Positions 36,002-46,196 of a stretch of 64,000 nt of DNA are shown here, piece by piece. The notes under the pieces were generated by a model that was given only the letters and a program-made list of their open reading frames with translations, made no database searches and was not told the DNA's origin. The stretch is from Talaromyces rugulosus (taxonomy: Eukaryota; Ascomycota; Eurotiomycetes; Eurotiales; Trichocomaceae), in assembly GCF_013368755.1 (NCBI RefSeq), contig NC_049564.1, positions 3,232,001 through 3,296,000 of the forward strand. Reading direction: 5' to 3'. The position numbers were made by a program, and so were the translations under genes. Position 1 is the stretch's first letter. Every line of letters starts with the position of its first letter.

Positions 36002-37160
36002 GAAATTAGTCGGTTTAAATTCTTTGCTAGTTCTTTTATAGGTAGCTAGCAAAGTTAGTATTTATACATAATTTATAATATTATGATTAGTTATTTTTTT
36101 AAACTTATTAGAATTTAGAATCTAAGCAATAATCTAAGAGGACGCTCCACTGTGCCTCGCAATGTACGTCTTTGGTAGGCAGAACATACTATCAGGAAGC
36201 AAAGAACATTGCCTTGATTGCTGAACGATCACTGTGTCTACGTTCTGAACGTGCTTAGCTTCTCGTGGCCCTGACTCCCAATGCGAGCCGGCTTCTACTG
36301 TGCAGCGTGTTTGAGTCGCCTATCCGGTCGGCGCAATACTGCCCCCTAAAGCCAAAGCGAGCCAGGCCTTTTAAAAAGGATGTCCCGATACATATTCGAC
36401 GCTGCCTAAGAGTGCAATTTAGTTTGCTGACTGCTTTACTCGCGGTATGCAGCTTCTCGGAACTATGCTCGTCTGACATGTGCTGTCATGAATGCATTCG
36501 AGCGCCACAGATGTCTCGAAAGCTCGCAATGTACGGATGTCAGCCGCTGATGCCTGCATAGCCAGGTCTTGCTTCATCTTCGCGCTGGCCACCGATCGGG
36601 CGAATCGAGCGGTCTGTCACACAGATTCGAAGGACACTGTGTACACTGCCCTCACCTAGTAAACTGCCGGCTGTCTATATAGGCTCCTATATGCATTTGA
36701 TAGTCGCCCTTATCCTTTTATTCAGCTGAACAGCTGCATATATACGTATTAAACTTTATTTTTAAAAGTCTTCAGCAATAACTGCAAAGGCTGCTGCTTT
36801 TCCGTTTAAAGCATTAGCATTTATATATTTTAATATAGCGAATATATATATTCTTACGCATATTTTTCTTCCTGTAAATGCAACAGTAATACAGGCCTAG
36901 CTTATGCCTGCTATTTATATAGCATTGCAAGTTCTTAATTGTAGCGTATATAATGTTGCAATATAAGCACTGAGCGGGTCGGGCCCGCTGGAGGCTTCTA
37001 CCCGCTCATGGTACACTTCCGCCCTGAGTTCACCCCAGGCATGGTTTTCGCACCGTGGTTTTAGAACCACCCATGGCCTAACCCCCATGGGTTAGCCTGC
37101 GGCCAGGTTCCGCCCTGCGCGGGGCGCAGATCTCGCGGGACCTGGGCTAGGCACCCCGGG
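36002..37160. other. Intergenic, no supported gene
   Basis: Mixed composition. Overlapping frames at 36,255-36,561 on both strands show no domain. At 36,968-37,010 there is an inverted repeat GAGCGGGT/ACCCGCTC, and GC-rich repeated words with CCATGG follow to about 37,110. Confidence 0.4.
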
Positions 37161-37197
37161 TATCACCAGCCACACGCACAGCCACAGAGATATTCAT
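37161..37197 (-). repeat. Truncated Copia LTR terminus
   Basis: About 37 bp match the outer end of the Copia LTR (compare 30,828-30,861: ACCATCAGCCACACGCACAG and following), with no other LTR sequence. It is probably a leftover of an older insertion or a recombination scar. Confidence 0.65.
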
Positions 37198-37502
37198 AGG
37201 AGTCTTCCGACGGCCAGCCAGATACACAAATCCAGGTTGACACGGCCACAGTCCAAAATCCCACTGGGCCATATGGCCGGGGCTACAAAGCCCATCCAGC
37301 CCCACTGAACATTCGAGAACCATCTTTTTACCCACGCCAAGGGTTTGGTCAATCGGATGGGAATAAATATTCCCCGCTGCCACGTGGAGATTGTCTCAAG
37401 ACAATCGTAACAAGACAAATGGGAGCATGTGCCAGTCGAAACATGACCCATACAGACATGTCTCGCCCGTCGGTATAAGTCAGCCAAGACAAGTCAGGAC
37501 TC
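37198..37502. other. Unassigned DNA before minisatellite
   Basis: Short overlapping minus-strand frames with no recognised domain. Nothing supported. Confidence 0.35.
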
Positions 37503-37882
37503 TGCAGATATGCATTTGCAAGAGCGTTGCACCTGCAAGAGGTTTGCACCTACAAGAGCGTTGCACCTGCAAGAGGTTTGCATTTGCAAGAGGTTTGCGC
37601 TTGCAAGAGGTTTGCACTTGCAAGTGGTTTGCACCTGCAAGAGGTTTGCATTTACAAGAGGTTTGCGCTTGCAAGAGGTTTGCGCTTGCAAGTGGTTTGC
37701 ACCTGCAAGAGGTTTGCATTTGCAAGAGGTTTATATTTACAAGAGTATTGCACCTGCAAGAGGTTTATACCTGCAAGAGCGTTACACCTGCAAGAGGTTT
37801 GTATTTACAAGAGGTTTGCACCTGTAAGTAATTTATATTTACAAGAGCATTACACCTACAAGAGGTTTGCGCTTGCAAGAGC
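37503..37882. repeat. 18-bp minisatellite of mini-hairpins, about 21 units
   Basis: The unit is close to TGCAAGAGGTTTGCACCT. Each unit contains TGCAA and TTGCA around a 5-base centre, so every unit can form a small hairpin. Eighteen is a multiple of three, so open frames with a repeating Cys/Lys/Phe-rich hexapeptide appear on both strands. I treat these as an artefact of the repeat. Confidence 0.92.
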
Positions 37883-38542
37883 TGAGAGTAAATTGTCTAA
37901 TTCATACAGAATAATTCAGTAATTTCTTTTTTCTGCTAACTGTTTTCTGTCTTATCATGATAGGACAAGAATTATGACCGCTGACGTTACTTGATAGATG
38001 CCTAGTGTGTGCGCCACCATTTAGATGAGCAGTAATTTATAGCTTCTGGGCCAGTTAGATCGCTCTACATAAAATAGGCGCTGAATAGTCCGCGGTTACA
38101 AAAAATTAATGAATTATACAATAGTACACATATTGAGTTTATCACTTATCTATTATCTACCGTCATCTTAAAGATTTACTAATAATGATAGTATGTAGCA
38201 TTCTTACAAAAATAGGCTGGTCACCACAGAACTTGCACTCTCTATAATCACCCCTATCATAGACCAGAAGTAAATTGGATGAATCAAATTTCAATTACTC
38301 GCGCCTACGATCATTATTCTTACTGATCGCTCATCGCTTTTGATGTGCTCAGCGGCTATGGCTTGTCCAATAGAGTATTCCTGTAAGACCTTACCTAATC
38401 ACACAACACTAAACCTAACATGGATAGGATTGGCAGAGAGGACCACCTGCTCCATCCTGTAATATAAATAATCTAACTATGAATAACATACTCCAGAGGC
38501 AACAAAGGAGTACTCTCACGGTAACGGCCATTTCTTTCCAAC
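37883..38542. other. Intergenic, no supported gene
   Basis: Moderately AT-rich sequence without long frames. It contains the upstream region of the F-box relic; no clear TATA box is seen. Confidence 0.35.
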
Positions 38543-40511
38543 ATGTCGAACCCACTTTTGCTCCCAGAGCTTATTAGACTTATCATTGACAATATTCACA
38601 TAATAGCGGATCTCTTGAATTGCGCTTACGTGAACAGCCTATAGAATGTAATAGCGTTAAAAAAACTCTACCAAGGCTCTCTGAATGACATACAGCGCCA
38701 TTCACCCGATATTAGATCACTGAATTGCCTCTTTATGGCATCACAAGAGCGATTTAGCCGAAATATAAGCTTTATAAAACACCTGCTGCTATCGCCAGAG
38801 ATGTCTGCAATTGATGAAGCTACAAATCCGAACTCAAAGCTTGCATGTTTCGAGAAGTGTCGCATGTTACATCGCCACCAATATGCGAAAGCTCTTTTGC
38901 GGCCTCACAGTAGCAGCCCCATTAGTCTCATGATCCCTTTTAAGATTATCGATCAAGATTGGTCACATGCCTAGGACCTTCTTCTTGGTCCTACAGTCGA
39001 GTTTTTAGCAATTAACAACCACTACTACGAACTGTTGATGACTAGCTCTAGCAATGTTCCAGGGCTGATCGCACCTACGGTAAGTTCTGTCCGCCCGGGA
39101 AGGCTATTCTTCTAAAGGCTCTATCTAACTGCTGCAGGAGAGATTCGCGAACATCAAAGCTCTCACGATCTACAATTCTGACAACAGCCAAGAAGAGAAA
39201 GATCTTTGCCGATTGATTCAGAGCTGTAATCTGCGGTTCTTTCACTTTGAAGAACGGTATAGAGACAGTGTACACATGAGTAATGAGTCGGGGCTCTATT
39301 CATGCCTTCAGCGACAGCCAAACCTCAATGCTTTAGCGTTACTTCATCCCAATTCTTTTTCAAGCTCATCATTCACCATGGCAACACCGAAGGAAGAGGA
39401 TAATGTATGGCTAATGTTGAAGATGCTATATCTTGAAACGGTAGACCAGTATTGGCTGGAGATGCTTCTAGAGTTTAAGGAACTTCGTATTCTTAGTTTA
39501 AATGGTCTCACACGCGATCTCCTAACTATCAGCCAGGATGCGACAAAGAAAATTGCAAAATGCATGAACCTTTGGGTTATCAATATTTTTTTCTCTCAGC
39601 TGAACGACATAGAACGACTTCTTGAAATCTTGCATAGCTGTCCACGATTACAAAAGTTAAGCGTACAGCACCAATCTTCTATGGAGGAATCAGAGATGAA
39701 AGACACTGTACTTTTAAGTTTGTTGTGTGCTCTGTTATATTTAGAATTCTTTGTACTTGATTGGAAGTTTTGGGTGGATGATGCAACGATTCAAGACATC
39801 TCATAAAACTATCCCGTGCTAACTGTACTCGAGCTGTAAGGGTCCTGATTACACCTCTCTCTCCCACTGATAGCGGCAGTGCGTCTACTCCTGTAACTGG
39901 AAAGCATGTATTTCAGCCATATATAGTTCGAGGATACAAGACAACTATATCCTCACAAAATCCACGACATTGCGGTGGAATGGCGCAGAGTATTCCCAAA
40001 GCTTTGAGAGATGCTATGTCCAGCAGACATATACTTTATGAATGAGGACGATCTAAATGAGATACTAGAAAGTGAAAAGGCCAGCTTAAGTGGACATGAG
40101 GATAAACTTTCTAGTGATATTACAGATACCGAAGACAATTTGAGCATCGAGTCAGACGGAAACAGCTTCGATTCGAGAAGCGATGACGAGGCGTGGCTTA
40201 GAGAACATGAGGATGTACTTTCTAGTGGGTTTACAGATACCGAAGATGATTTGAGCAGCGAGTCAGACGGAGACAGCTTCAATTTGAATAGTGACGAGGA
40301 AGCATGGCTCTGGGTACCTGGGATCGATTTTCGCGACTTCAAATCTGACTGGTTTTTATTGCGAATAAAACTGTGGAGAGAACTGGGTTACGGAAAAGAC
40401 CGGTTTCTTAATGATAGGATTCAACATATATGGCAGAGAAGTTTTGAAATCGAGACTGTTGGCTGGCCTGTTTTACCCCTAGGAATTCTTGCAGATCCAC
40501 AGTCATGTTAA
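38543..40511 (+). pseudogene. F-box protein with acidic tandem repeat, inactivated
   Basis: ATG at 38,543 opens MSNPLLLPELIRLIIDNI, a typical F-box N-terminus (substrate adaptor of SCF ubiquitin ligases through Skp1). TAG stops follow at 38,642 and 38,972 where Trp is likely (TGG to TAG). A 58-bp intron fits at 39,080-39,137. The next frame, to 39,806, is LRR-like: LNALALLHPN, LRILSLNGL, RLQKLSVQ. After more breaks (39,804-40,010) a frame to 40,511 carries two acidic units of about 37 residues ending DDEAWL and DEEAWL. Start and end are fair guesses; a later start would give an intact C-terminal fragment. The transitions look like light RIP or point decay. Confidence 0.65.
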
Positions 40512-40720
40512 AATGCAGTTCCAAAGCATGTTTTAAAAATATTTAGGTATTGAATTATAATTTCAGGAACAGAGATTGGATATACGTATCTCCAAGTTGC
40601 AACAAAGATTTTAGCCGACTTTCAGCATTTGACCGACATGCGGAGGACTAAGAGCACTCAATTGTGTGAATGCGCAATACAAGTTCTGCTGTTACTGTGG
40701 CCCCTCATAGCGATGACCTA
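40512..40720. other. Short gap between F-box relic and BTB gene
   Basis: Convergent 3' ends of the two genes. No feature recognised. Confidence 0.4.
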
Positions 40721-41843
40721 TTAATCGAAGTATTCGCCTAGCTGCCTTCGTCTTTTTGACGGCAGATTTTGATTCCATGTCTCCCAAGCTCTCACTTCTT
40801 CACGTGATTGGTTCAAGTCTTTTTCGAGTCCGGAGCACTCAGATTCAAGTGCCGTCACTTTCAAAGTCAATTGTTCAATTTTGTCTTCCAAGGGACTAAT
40901 CAAGAGCTTCCGCGCGAGCTTGTACGACACGTCCACAGCGAAGTCACCTCCTTCACTCATCAGTTTGTCAAACTGTTCACCCAACAGTGAGGTGAACTTT
41001 AGAGCTGCAAATTGAGACAACAAATTTCTTGCGGGGTCAGCGCCAGCACTTGGCGTTTTTGAATAAATCAGTCGGATTGCCTCCGCCAACCGCGGCAACA
41101 TACTTATTTGCCTGTGTTGTAGAATGGTGAGAACTTTAACAAGACGATTCAATGCAAATTTTTCGAGATCTGACAAAAGATAAACATGTGCAAAGCAGTA
41201 TACTCTGGCATGAGTGAGAACTTCGATAGTGAGAAGTTCGTCAGGGTTGTCATTGAGACCTTTCGTTGATATAACAGCTTGAGACGCGAGAGGTAGCTCC
41301 GAAATAACGAAATCTTCTATCGGAGTTAAGGGTCTGGTGGTCAAGCCATCAGTCCCTAGATCGCTAGTGATAGTTTCTATGATGATCAGAACATAAATTT
41401 CTAATCCACAAGCCTTAGGTTCAGAAGATAAGTTAAGGACTAGTACTCACCGTCGATACATGTTTCTTTTTCCTCCGAGGTATCATGCTTCGCCTCTTCG
41501 GCTATTTTCTGAAGCTCTGTGCTTGATTTTGGAGAAGTTGGGAAGGGGCAATAGTCTCGTGCGTAGGCGTAGTTCAGAAAACACTCAATGGTATGTTCCT
41601 CGAACTCGGTCAAGTCAAGCGCTTCATCACTTTGGTCTTTCCAGGGCCCGTACACTCGGGCGTATATTGCTGATGAAGAGAATGGGACAAAGACGCCAGG
41701 ATGGACGTAAAATATCTTTCCTGTGCTACCAGCCTTCAGTTGTATAGGAAGGTCTCTGAAAAAAGACCTTCACGGGAATCAGTTTGAGTTGCATAAAGAG
41801 CTGGAAATCCTTACTCAGGCGAAGTGATCGACTGGGAAGTCAT
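40721..41843 (-). CDS. BTB/POZ domain protein, intact
   Basis: Three-exon model: 41,815-41,843, 41,451-41,755 and 40,721-41,355. The 59- and 95-bp introns have GTAAGG/CAG and GTGAGT/TAG ends. Phases agree and give 322 residues. The BTB fold covers about residues 10-110, with IFYVHPGVFVPFSSSAIYA (the H-x-G-V core) and LTEFEEHTIECFLNYAYARD, followed by the helical region HVYLLSDLEKFALNRLVKVL typical of fungal BTB proteins. A coiled coil lies near residues 265-300 (KIEQLTLKVTALESE). Fungal BTB proteins are dimerising adaptors, some for Cul3 ligases; the partner is unknown. There are no internal stops. Exon 1 is short and overlaps another coding-like frame upstream, so the 5' end is the weak point. 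Confidence 0.82.
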
Positions 41844-42110
41844 ATCGCTTAAAAATAAACAGGCTATGTGACAGTATGTAAGCTGTTTGATCAATGGTAA
41901 AGTTTGGGTCTTCTCGAAATTTTGCAAGATCTGCTTCGATTTCGAGGAGAGGAAGTTTGAGCTGACGGACGTAGCTATTAGAATACTTGGATCTAGGATT
42001 ATTCTGCGAAGAAAGTAAATATCTGCTTCAGCCTGGAGCGGGGTAACAGGGTGCTGAACGCGAATAGATTCTAATCTGGACTGAATTTGTCGTGGCGAAG
42101 GCTCGTTGGC
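41816..42110 (-). other. Possible coding segment upstream of the BTB gene
   Basis: On the minus strand a frame reads ANEPSPRQIQSRLESIRVQ. Then, after a possible 44-bp intron ending TTCGCAG at about 41,998, it reads NNPRSKYSNSYVRQLK and LEIEADLAKFREDP, ending with a TGA that overlaps the proposed BTB start in another frame. No upstream Met is in frame. It may be the tail of a broken gene or an alternative 5' part of the BTB locus. Family not recognised. Confidence 0.35.
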
Positions 42111-42495
42111 TTAAAGTCTTCTTGCATGCATACTGCACGTTAAATTGTATAAGTCTGCGTTTCTTGATTGGATGAAGCGCTTTACCAACCACATTCCGGG
42201 GGGGCACTTCTAAGTGGGTCTACTGTTGCCCGTATGGGATCCTGGTGAACTACTTTTCTTACACTGTATGAGAGTTTCAAATGACAGACATCATCTTAAT
42301 TTACGGTAAATGACGGTCAAGTGAAACTTTTGGAACAATATTATTCCGACGCTTTGCCTCACTGAGGTTAGGGTGAAACATATTAAACAATTGAAGTGAG
42401 TAAAAGCGTGCACCGTTTTTGCAAACAACTGTAACGTCTGCTATCGAGGGATAAGGCTGCGGGACTGGCATAATTTAGGCAGAGAAAGTCTAACC
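42111..42495. other. Intergenic, nothing recognised
   Basis: No gene or repeat supported. A GGGGGG run lies near 42,200. Confidence 0.35.
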
Positions 42496-42690
42496 GGGGA
42501 CGTACAATATTGGATTCGTCCAATGTCGGCAAAGTTCCAACATTGGGGACGTACAATATTGGGATTCGTCCAATGTCGGCAAAGTTCCAACATTGGGGAC
42601 GTACAATATTGGAATGCTTCCAACATTGGCAAAGTTACAACACTGGGGACTTACAACATTGGAAAATGCCGAATATTGGGAGAGGAAAGC
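42496..42690. repeat. 50-bp tandem repeat, about 4 units
   Basis: The unit begins GGGGACGTACAATATTGG; its starts are near 42,497, 42,546, 42,596 and 42,646. Each unit contains near-palindromes (CAATATTG, CCAACATTGG). The last unit is the most diverged. Frames that cross the array are repeat-derived. Confidence 0.88.
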
Positions 42691-42889
42691 GCTTTTTCTG
42701 CTTAGATAAAAAGAGCGAAGTTGCTTTCTAACCTAGCCTCTTACTATGTCTCTGCTGTGGAACGGGATGTATAGCCAATCGGATATGCCATATCATAGCC
42801 GATGCTGTGATCGCGGCGGCACCTACGGCCCCAGCACATACAGCCAATCACACGTCTTTATCTTGTCAGCTGTCATCTTTTACTGACTC

Positions 42890-43620
42890 AAAAATAAGGG
42901 TGATACATTTATTCCCTTCAGCAAGTGACCTAAAAAATAATGCTTTAAAGCATTTGTGCATTGCTGATTTAAAAAAATAAAACAGACGGGACGATGACGT
43001 AAAGAGTGCACTAATTTCTCAAGTTCTAGCTTGATTATAGCCTACTGGTGACCGAGGCGGTACCTTTGCACCCACGGCCCTTGCTGACTCAAAAAAAAGG
43101 AAAAAGAAGAACAGGGAAGATGACGACATAAAAGAAAAATGCTTAAAAGCATTCGCGCTTTGCTGACTTAAAAAATATATAAGGGTGATGATCAGAACTT
43201 ACGCAAGTGACGTAAACATTGAAAATGCTTTAAAGCACTTCTACTTTGCTGACTTAGGAAAAAAAAGCTGTAAGAGATGACGAAAAAATAAGTAATACAA
43301 AATATAAAGTAATATTTCATTGAGTATATATAATACAAACTGGTGATAAGCAAGTTGGCAACTATAAGATGGAACATGCCTTAGAGCATTTATGCTTTGC
43401 TGACTCAAAATAAATATAATAAGGGTAATGATCACTCAGATCTTGAGTAAGTAATGCAAATTCTATTTAACTTTGGGCTTTGCTGACTTAAAGTGAAAAT
43501 GATGAGAATGATGATCGTTTGAGCCTTGTGTGAGTGATATCCTAATGAAGTTAGAATGAAACGGATGATATTGAGACTGGCCGAATATTTAGCGCTTTAG
43601 CGCTTTGCTGCTTAAGATAC
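42890..43620. repeat. Degenerate repeats around GCTTTGCTGACTTAAA
   Basis: The phrase GCTTTGCTGACTTAAA, usually preceded by AAAGCA and followed by an A-run, recurs near 42,885, 42,960, 43,085, 43,160, 43,250, 43,395, 43,480 and 43,605 with irregular spacing. No gene is supported inside. Confidence 0.65.
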
Positions 43621-43920
43621 AAAGAGACAAGGATTAATAGCCGAGGGCCTATATTATACTAAAATAAGTAACACCATGATGATGTTAGCAGTTAAGCAGC
43701 TAATTTACTAACTGTAAAATCATATTTGTCTACCTTATATATTTGTAGGAGCCTACCTTATTCCGAAGGAAATCCGGTTTTGACGGAAACGGAGTACAGG
43801 GGACCTCTGGATCCAGTTCCGGCACCAGGATCCTATTCTGAACCCCAGGTGCTTAAATTATGGTCTCGCAGACAAAGCCTCCATCAGACTTTTCTATATA
43901 ACTACTTTTTCGTACTATGA
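43621..43920. promoter_or_regulatory. Upstream region of the MADS-like gene
   Basis: A TATA-like CTATATAACTAC lies at about 43,896-43,907, only some 15 bp before the first ATG at 43,921. It would fit better with a start at the in-frame Met at 43,969. A short frame at 43,726-43,920 shows no domain. Confidence 0.35.
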
Positions 43921-44295
43921 ATGAGTCTACACAAAATTATTACGCAACAGAACGAACTTATATTCAAAATGACGGAAAGTAGCGTTCTTGCGTCTCTTGC
44001 ATTAAAGATGGAGAAAAAAAGAAAAAGGCAGAGACGGCATAAACGGGGACAAACATTAATTAAGAAGGCATATGAAATGAGTGCTTTCTGTAATGCTGAT
44101 GTTTGTCTTGGTATAAAGTTGAGGGATACCGGCAAGATAATGACGTTCTGCGCCGACAAGACAGGGATCTGGTCGTCATTTGTGACATACTTGGTAATTC
44201 GCCCTATCTCTTCCATGTCAAAAGCTAATTCGAGTAGGATTCGTGCTATCCTATACCGAACAGACAAACGCCGGACAATTTCATTGCGCGAATGA
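43921..44295 (+). CDS. Small MADS-box-like (SRF-type) protein
   Basis: Frame of 124 residues. The region RGQTLIKKAYEMSAFCNADV is the hallmark of the MADS DNA-binding/dimerisation fold (basic helix, then KKAYELS-x-LC-A-x-V). It is followed by a beta segment ending GKIMTFCAD. A basic run KMEKKRKRQRRHKRG precedes it. The start could be Met 1 (43,921) or Met 17 (43,969); the latter leaves the domain at the very N-terminus, as in many MADS proteins. It lacks a long activation region and resembles the small MADS-like proteins predicted in many ascomycetes. No RIP stops. Function unknown; probably nuclear. Confidence 0.6.
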   Translation: MSLHKIITQQNELIFKMTESSVLASLALKMEKKRKRQRRHKRGQTLIKKAYEMSAFCNADVCLGIKLRDTGKIMTFCADKTGIWSSFVTYLVIRPISSMSKANSSRIRAILYRTDKRRTISLRE

Positions 44296-44690
44296 GCGAA
44301 ACGAGCCCAGGACATTCTATATATAAATCTCCTGTTCCAGTCAAATCGTCATCAGAGGAGCGAGCGGAAACATAATGACTTTCAGATTGTACTCTTCCCC
44401 TGTGCTAGACACCTATCAAGTCAAATTCAAGAGACATTAAATTACATTGAACTTTGTTGGACCTTTTTGTACTCGTGGCGTAAGTCGGCGAACGAAGCAT
44501 AAGGAATCAATATTCAAGTCTTGCGGGCTGAAAAGGAATGAAAAGATATCTCATTAAAGTATGTACATTGCTTCTTAGGGGGGGGGGGAGGACAATGGGT
44601 AGCAACGGAATTAGCGAATCAAACTGTTAGTGCTAGCGCTAGCGGTTCGAGAGATTTTCGTTAAAGCGAAAATCACAAACTTCCTAGATT
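44296..44690. other. Intergenic with G-run and palindrome
   Basis: A run of ten or more G at about 44,579-44,588, the word GCTAGCGCTAGC near 44,630, and a palindrome with stem GATTTTCG/CGAAAATC at 44,653-44,674. No gene is seen. Confidence 0.5.
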
Positions 44691-44842
44691 TGTTGAATAT
44701 CCCGGTGGCTGTGCGTGTGGCTGATGGTATACGGATGTGGGTCTATGCATATATGTGTGTATATATATGTAAGCAGTCCATCTGCCCCTTATAATAAGAC
44801 AATAAGAACATGCTTCCATATACCACTGAATCTACTTCAATA
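44691..44842 (+). repeat. Copia LTR, 5' LTR of Copia-2
   Basis: 152 bp, starts TGTTGAATATCCCGG. The terminal CA is mutated to TA at 44,841-44,842. Confidence 0.92.
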
Positions 44843-45639
44843 GGTTATGCGCCCGGCTTGCTCTCACAACACCCGAGAACTTCATTTAAAATAGCTAAGC
44901 CTATGCTCAACGTGATAGTTCTATCAACTGAAACACCTAATTAACACTAGATAGAAACTATAGATATAATATCAACATGAAATAAACAGACTCTGAAAAA
45001 ATAAGATGAAAGAATTTTCTCTCTATTAGAAGTCACATTTTCAGTATAAGGAATTTTATGATGTGATAGATTACCACAAGATATCTTATCAGGTGATATA
45101 TTACATAACTGACTATTAAAGACTATAATATAATATATCACAGCAGCAATAAATATAACTATATCACAGAGATAAGACTAACATTTATGATTTATTTTAT
45201 AACAAGAATCCACAATAATAGATTTCAAACAAATTGATATTATCTGCCCTAACAATCTTCAGAATTTTTCACCATAAAAAAAAAAAAAAATACTATTCTA
45301 AAAACATAAAGAGATACCTCTTAAGTGCTAGAAAAGAAAATATATACACATTTAGATAGAAGACAAGCTTAATCTTCTTTCTTATCTCTAGTACCTACAT
45401 CATTAACATTTTAACCAAATCTAGAAATCATTCTTTCTATCACTATCATTAGATGCTGTCTATACAGCCTACTAACATCTATCTATTAAAGATTGTAAGC
45501 ACCAAATATTAATTATTATCTCTTAAGATACTACTTTAGAAGGCTGTAGTACCCTTAATACTCACTCAACATGCTTTAGTCTTAGATAAAGTCCCTATCA
45601 TCTTTATACTCCTATTTCTACCTCTTATCTAATCCTTAG

Positions 45640-45936
45640 GCCTAAGAGTATAGCTGAAACTTCTATCACATCTTCTATAGATTCTGAGGATAAAATCGTA
45701 ATATTAAATCATAATAGTAAAAAACACTATAACCTTTGACCAAAACAGCCTATCATATTTCCTCTAAGAAAGTTATAATACCTAATTAACCACCTCTATT
45801 TCCCTCACTTTACTAGGTTATATAAGTATTATTAGAAGTCTACTAGATTATTAGACAGAGACTACAGACCATCATTTTATAACCTTATACCAGAACTATT
45901 AGACTATAGTCCTTCTGTTATTTCAATCCAGCTTAG
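45640..45936 (+). pseudogene. Copia-2 gag, first part
   Basis: The start codon equivalent to the Copia-1 gag Met reads ATA at about 45,649 (GAGTATAGCTGAAAC), so initiation is lost. The sequence aligns with the start of Copia-1 gag on the other strand and is cut by C1 at 45,936. Confidence 0.7.
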
Positions 45937-46147
45937 TGTGAGGCCGTGAGACCTTCGGGACGCACCAGATGCCGCACCTCGCTACACTAGCCTCACAGAG
46001 GGTTGCCAAGCTACTAATGAAGCGGTATATATATACTGACCTTTGCATAGGGGTTGCCGAAGGTCAGCAATCAGTTTGACTATCTAGTGAACTATAACTT
46101 TACTATTGAATTCAACTCTTGCCTGCTCTCTATATAATATCTTTATA
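45937..46147 (+). repeat. LTR-C, 5' LTR of C1
   Basis: 211 bp. It contains a hairpin GACCTTTG.../CGAAGGTC (perfect GACCTTCG in the 3' LTR). The word AGCAATCAG after it is complementary to CTGATTGCT at 46,150-46,158, just outside the LTR. Confidence 0.92.
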
Positions 46148-46196
46148 TTCTGATTGCTTTTTACCTTCGGGAAGAGGGCTAGTAAGTGTTGGAATT

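Noticed and set aside
36255..36561. Overlapping frames on both strands between the Zn2Cys6 gene and the minisatellite
   Set aside because: No domain, no intron logic and no conserved words; treated as intergenic.
37503..37882. CRISPR-like array
   Set aside because: Units are directly contiguous with no unique spacers, and the context is eukaryotic.
37391..37922. Long open frames on both strands rich in Cys, Lys and Phe (looks like a repeat protein)
   Set aside because: The frames are open only because an 18-bp unit repeats in multiples of three. They start and stop with the array and have no domain.
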